Assembly (NCBI GenBank): GCA_016650295.1
Contig: JAENWA010000067.1
Location: forward strand, 1-43,270
DNA: 43,270 nucleotides
Direction of reading: 5' to 3'
From: Desulfuromonadales bacterium
Lineage (GTDB): Bacteria; Desulfobacterota; Desulfuromonadia; Geobacterales; Pseudopelobacteraceae
Below, piece by piece: positions 42,965-43,270 of the stretch; positions within the stretch are counted from its first letter, which is position 1; each line of letters begins with the position of its first letter. A model generated the notes under the pieces. It saw only the letters and a program-made list of their open reading frames with translations, was not told the DNA's origin and did no database searches. The translations under genes were made by a program, and so were the position numbers.

Positions 42965-43270
42965 CTAATTTGTATCAGCGTACAATACTGCTGGATTCGC
43001 TGAGACCGTTGTTCCCTCTATCTCGAACAGCAGATATTTCAATGTCGCCGTGGGGCCGCCGTTTTGTCCCGGATTAAAGCATTGCACGCCTTCGATCACC
43101 GTGCATATCGACCCGGAGACGTCCGGCGACTCATGGATATGGCCGTGGAAGGAAGCCTGCAGCATCCCCTCCCTCGCCCAGCGTGTGATGAAGTCCCTGA
43201 CAGCGCGGCTGCCGACATGCTCCCCGCTGGAGAGGACATCCAGGTCCGTACCGAAGGGGGGAGAGTGCGG
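42965..43270 (-). CDS. Metallophosphoesterase, calcineurin-like (C-terminal part only)
   Basis: The last 101 codons of the gene are in the window; the 5' part is beyond 43270. The visible part reads PHSPPFGTDLDVLSSGEHVG, then a helix, then FHGHIHESP. The G-H-x-H motif supplies the final two metal-binding histidines of the family, and a short C-terminal extension follows. Such enzymes cleave phosphate esters, often nucleotides or nucleic acids; the substrate here is unknown. A damaged second copy lies 430 bp downstream. Confidence 0.88.
   Translation of the reverse strand, partial: PHSPPFGTDLDVLSSGEHVGSRAVRDFITRWAREGMLQASFHGHIHESPDVSGSICTVIEGVQCFNPGQNGGPTATLKYLLFEIEGTTVSANPAVLYADTN

Overview
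The window is high-GC chromosomal DNA whose gene content best fits a Geobacter/Pelobacter-type member of the Desulfuromonadota. This rests on a two-domain Fe-S class I fumarase, a paaK-ACT-livKKHMGF amino-acid/aryl-acid uptake cluster, a DUF4388 protein, an IHF/HU protein, a TPR protein and a queD-queE-creatininase run. The assignment comes from gene families and order read by eye, not from a database match. Most housekeeping genes are on the minus strand; fumarase is the main plus-strand exception.

Layout. 1-5.3 kb is core: the lpxC 5' end, cysE, divergent fumarase, and tex. 5.4-15.0 kb is an accessory island of lower and uneven GC. It holds an orphan HipB-like regulator with a paired operator, an array of 18-bp palindromic units, an AT-rich secreted orphan protein, and a full-length group II intron with its reverse transcriptase. 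It also holds a HigBA-type toxin-antitoxin (TA) pair, a second group II intron of about 0.7 kb that has lost almost all of its ORF (minus strand), a second RelE/HigB-like TA pair, and an AAA+ ATPase (DUF4143) in an operon with a HigA-like XRE regulator behind a strong operator-promoter.

15.0-23.2 kb is core again: an RluA-family pseudouridine synthase, a BI-1/YccA membrane protein, and a tight five-gene run pyrF-rlmB-DUF4388-VF530-ppc. 23.2-26.2 kb is a second accessory patch: a chain of small hairpin repeats, a Phd/PIN TA pair, and an intact Fic gene preceded by three gene remnants. The remnants are an HsdS tail, the N-terminus of a second Fic protein and the N-terminus of a nucleotidyltransferase, and they look like the scar of a lost type I restriction / abortive-infection type locus.

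26.2-33.9 kb is the branched-chain/aromatic amino-acid ABC transporter operon with two tandem binding-protein paralogues, an ACT-domain protein and a phenylacetate-CoA ligase. 33.9-43.27 kb is core: beta-carbonic anhydrase, Ppx/GppA with a Na/Pi-cotransporter-like protein, IHF/HU, a TPR protein, an RlmD-type methyltransferase, a conserved hypothetical, a creatininase-family hydrolase, QueE and QueD. It ends with a metallophosphoesterase that runs off the window and, beside it, a decayed copy of the same gene.

How the genes work together. paaK-ACT-liv probably couples uptake of branched-chain or aromatic amino acids to CoA activation. Ppx and the Pi transporter overlap and belong to phosphate metabolism. 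queD/queE supply 7-deazaguanine for queuosine. The two accessory patches carry TA modules, retroelements and defence remnants. The strongest candidates for something undescribed are the ATPase-XRE operon, the palindromic array at 6.25-6.38 kb with its neighbouring orphan genes, and the ORF-depleted intron.
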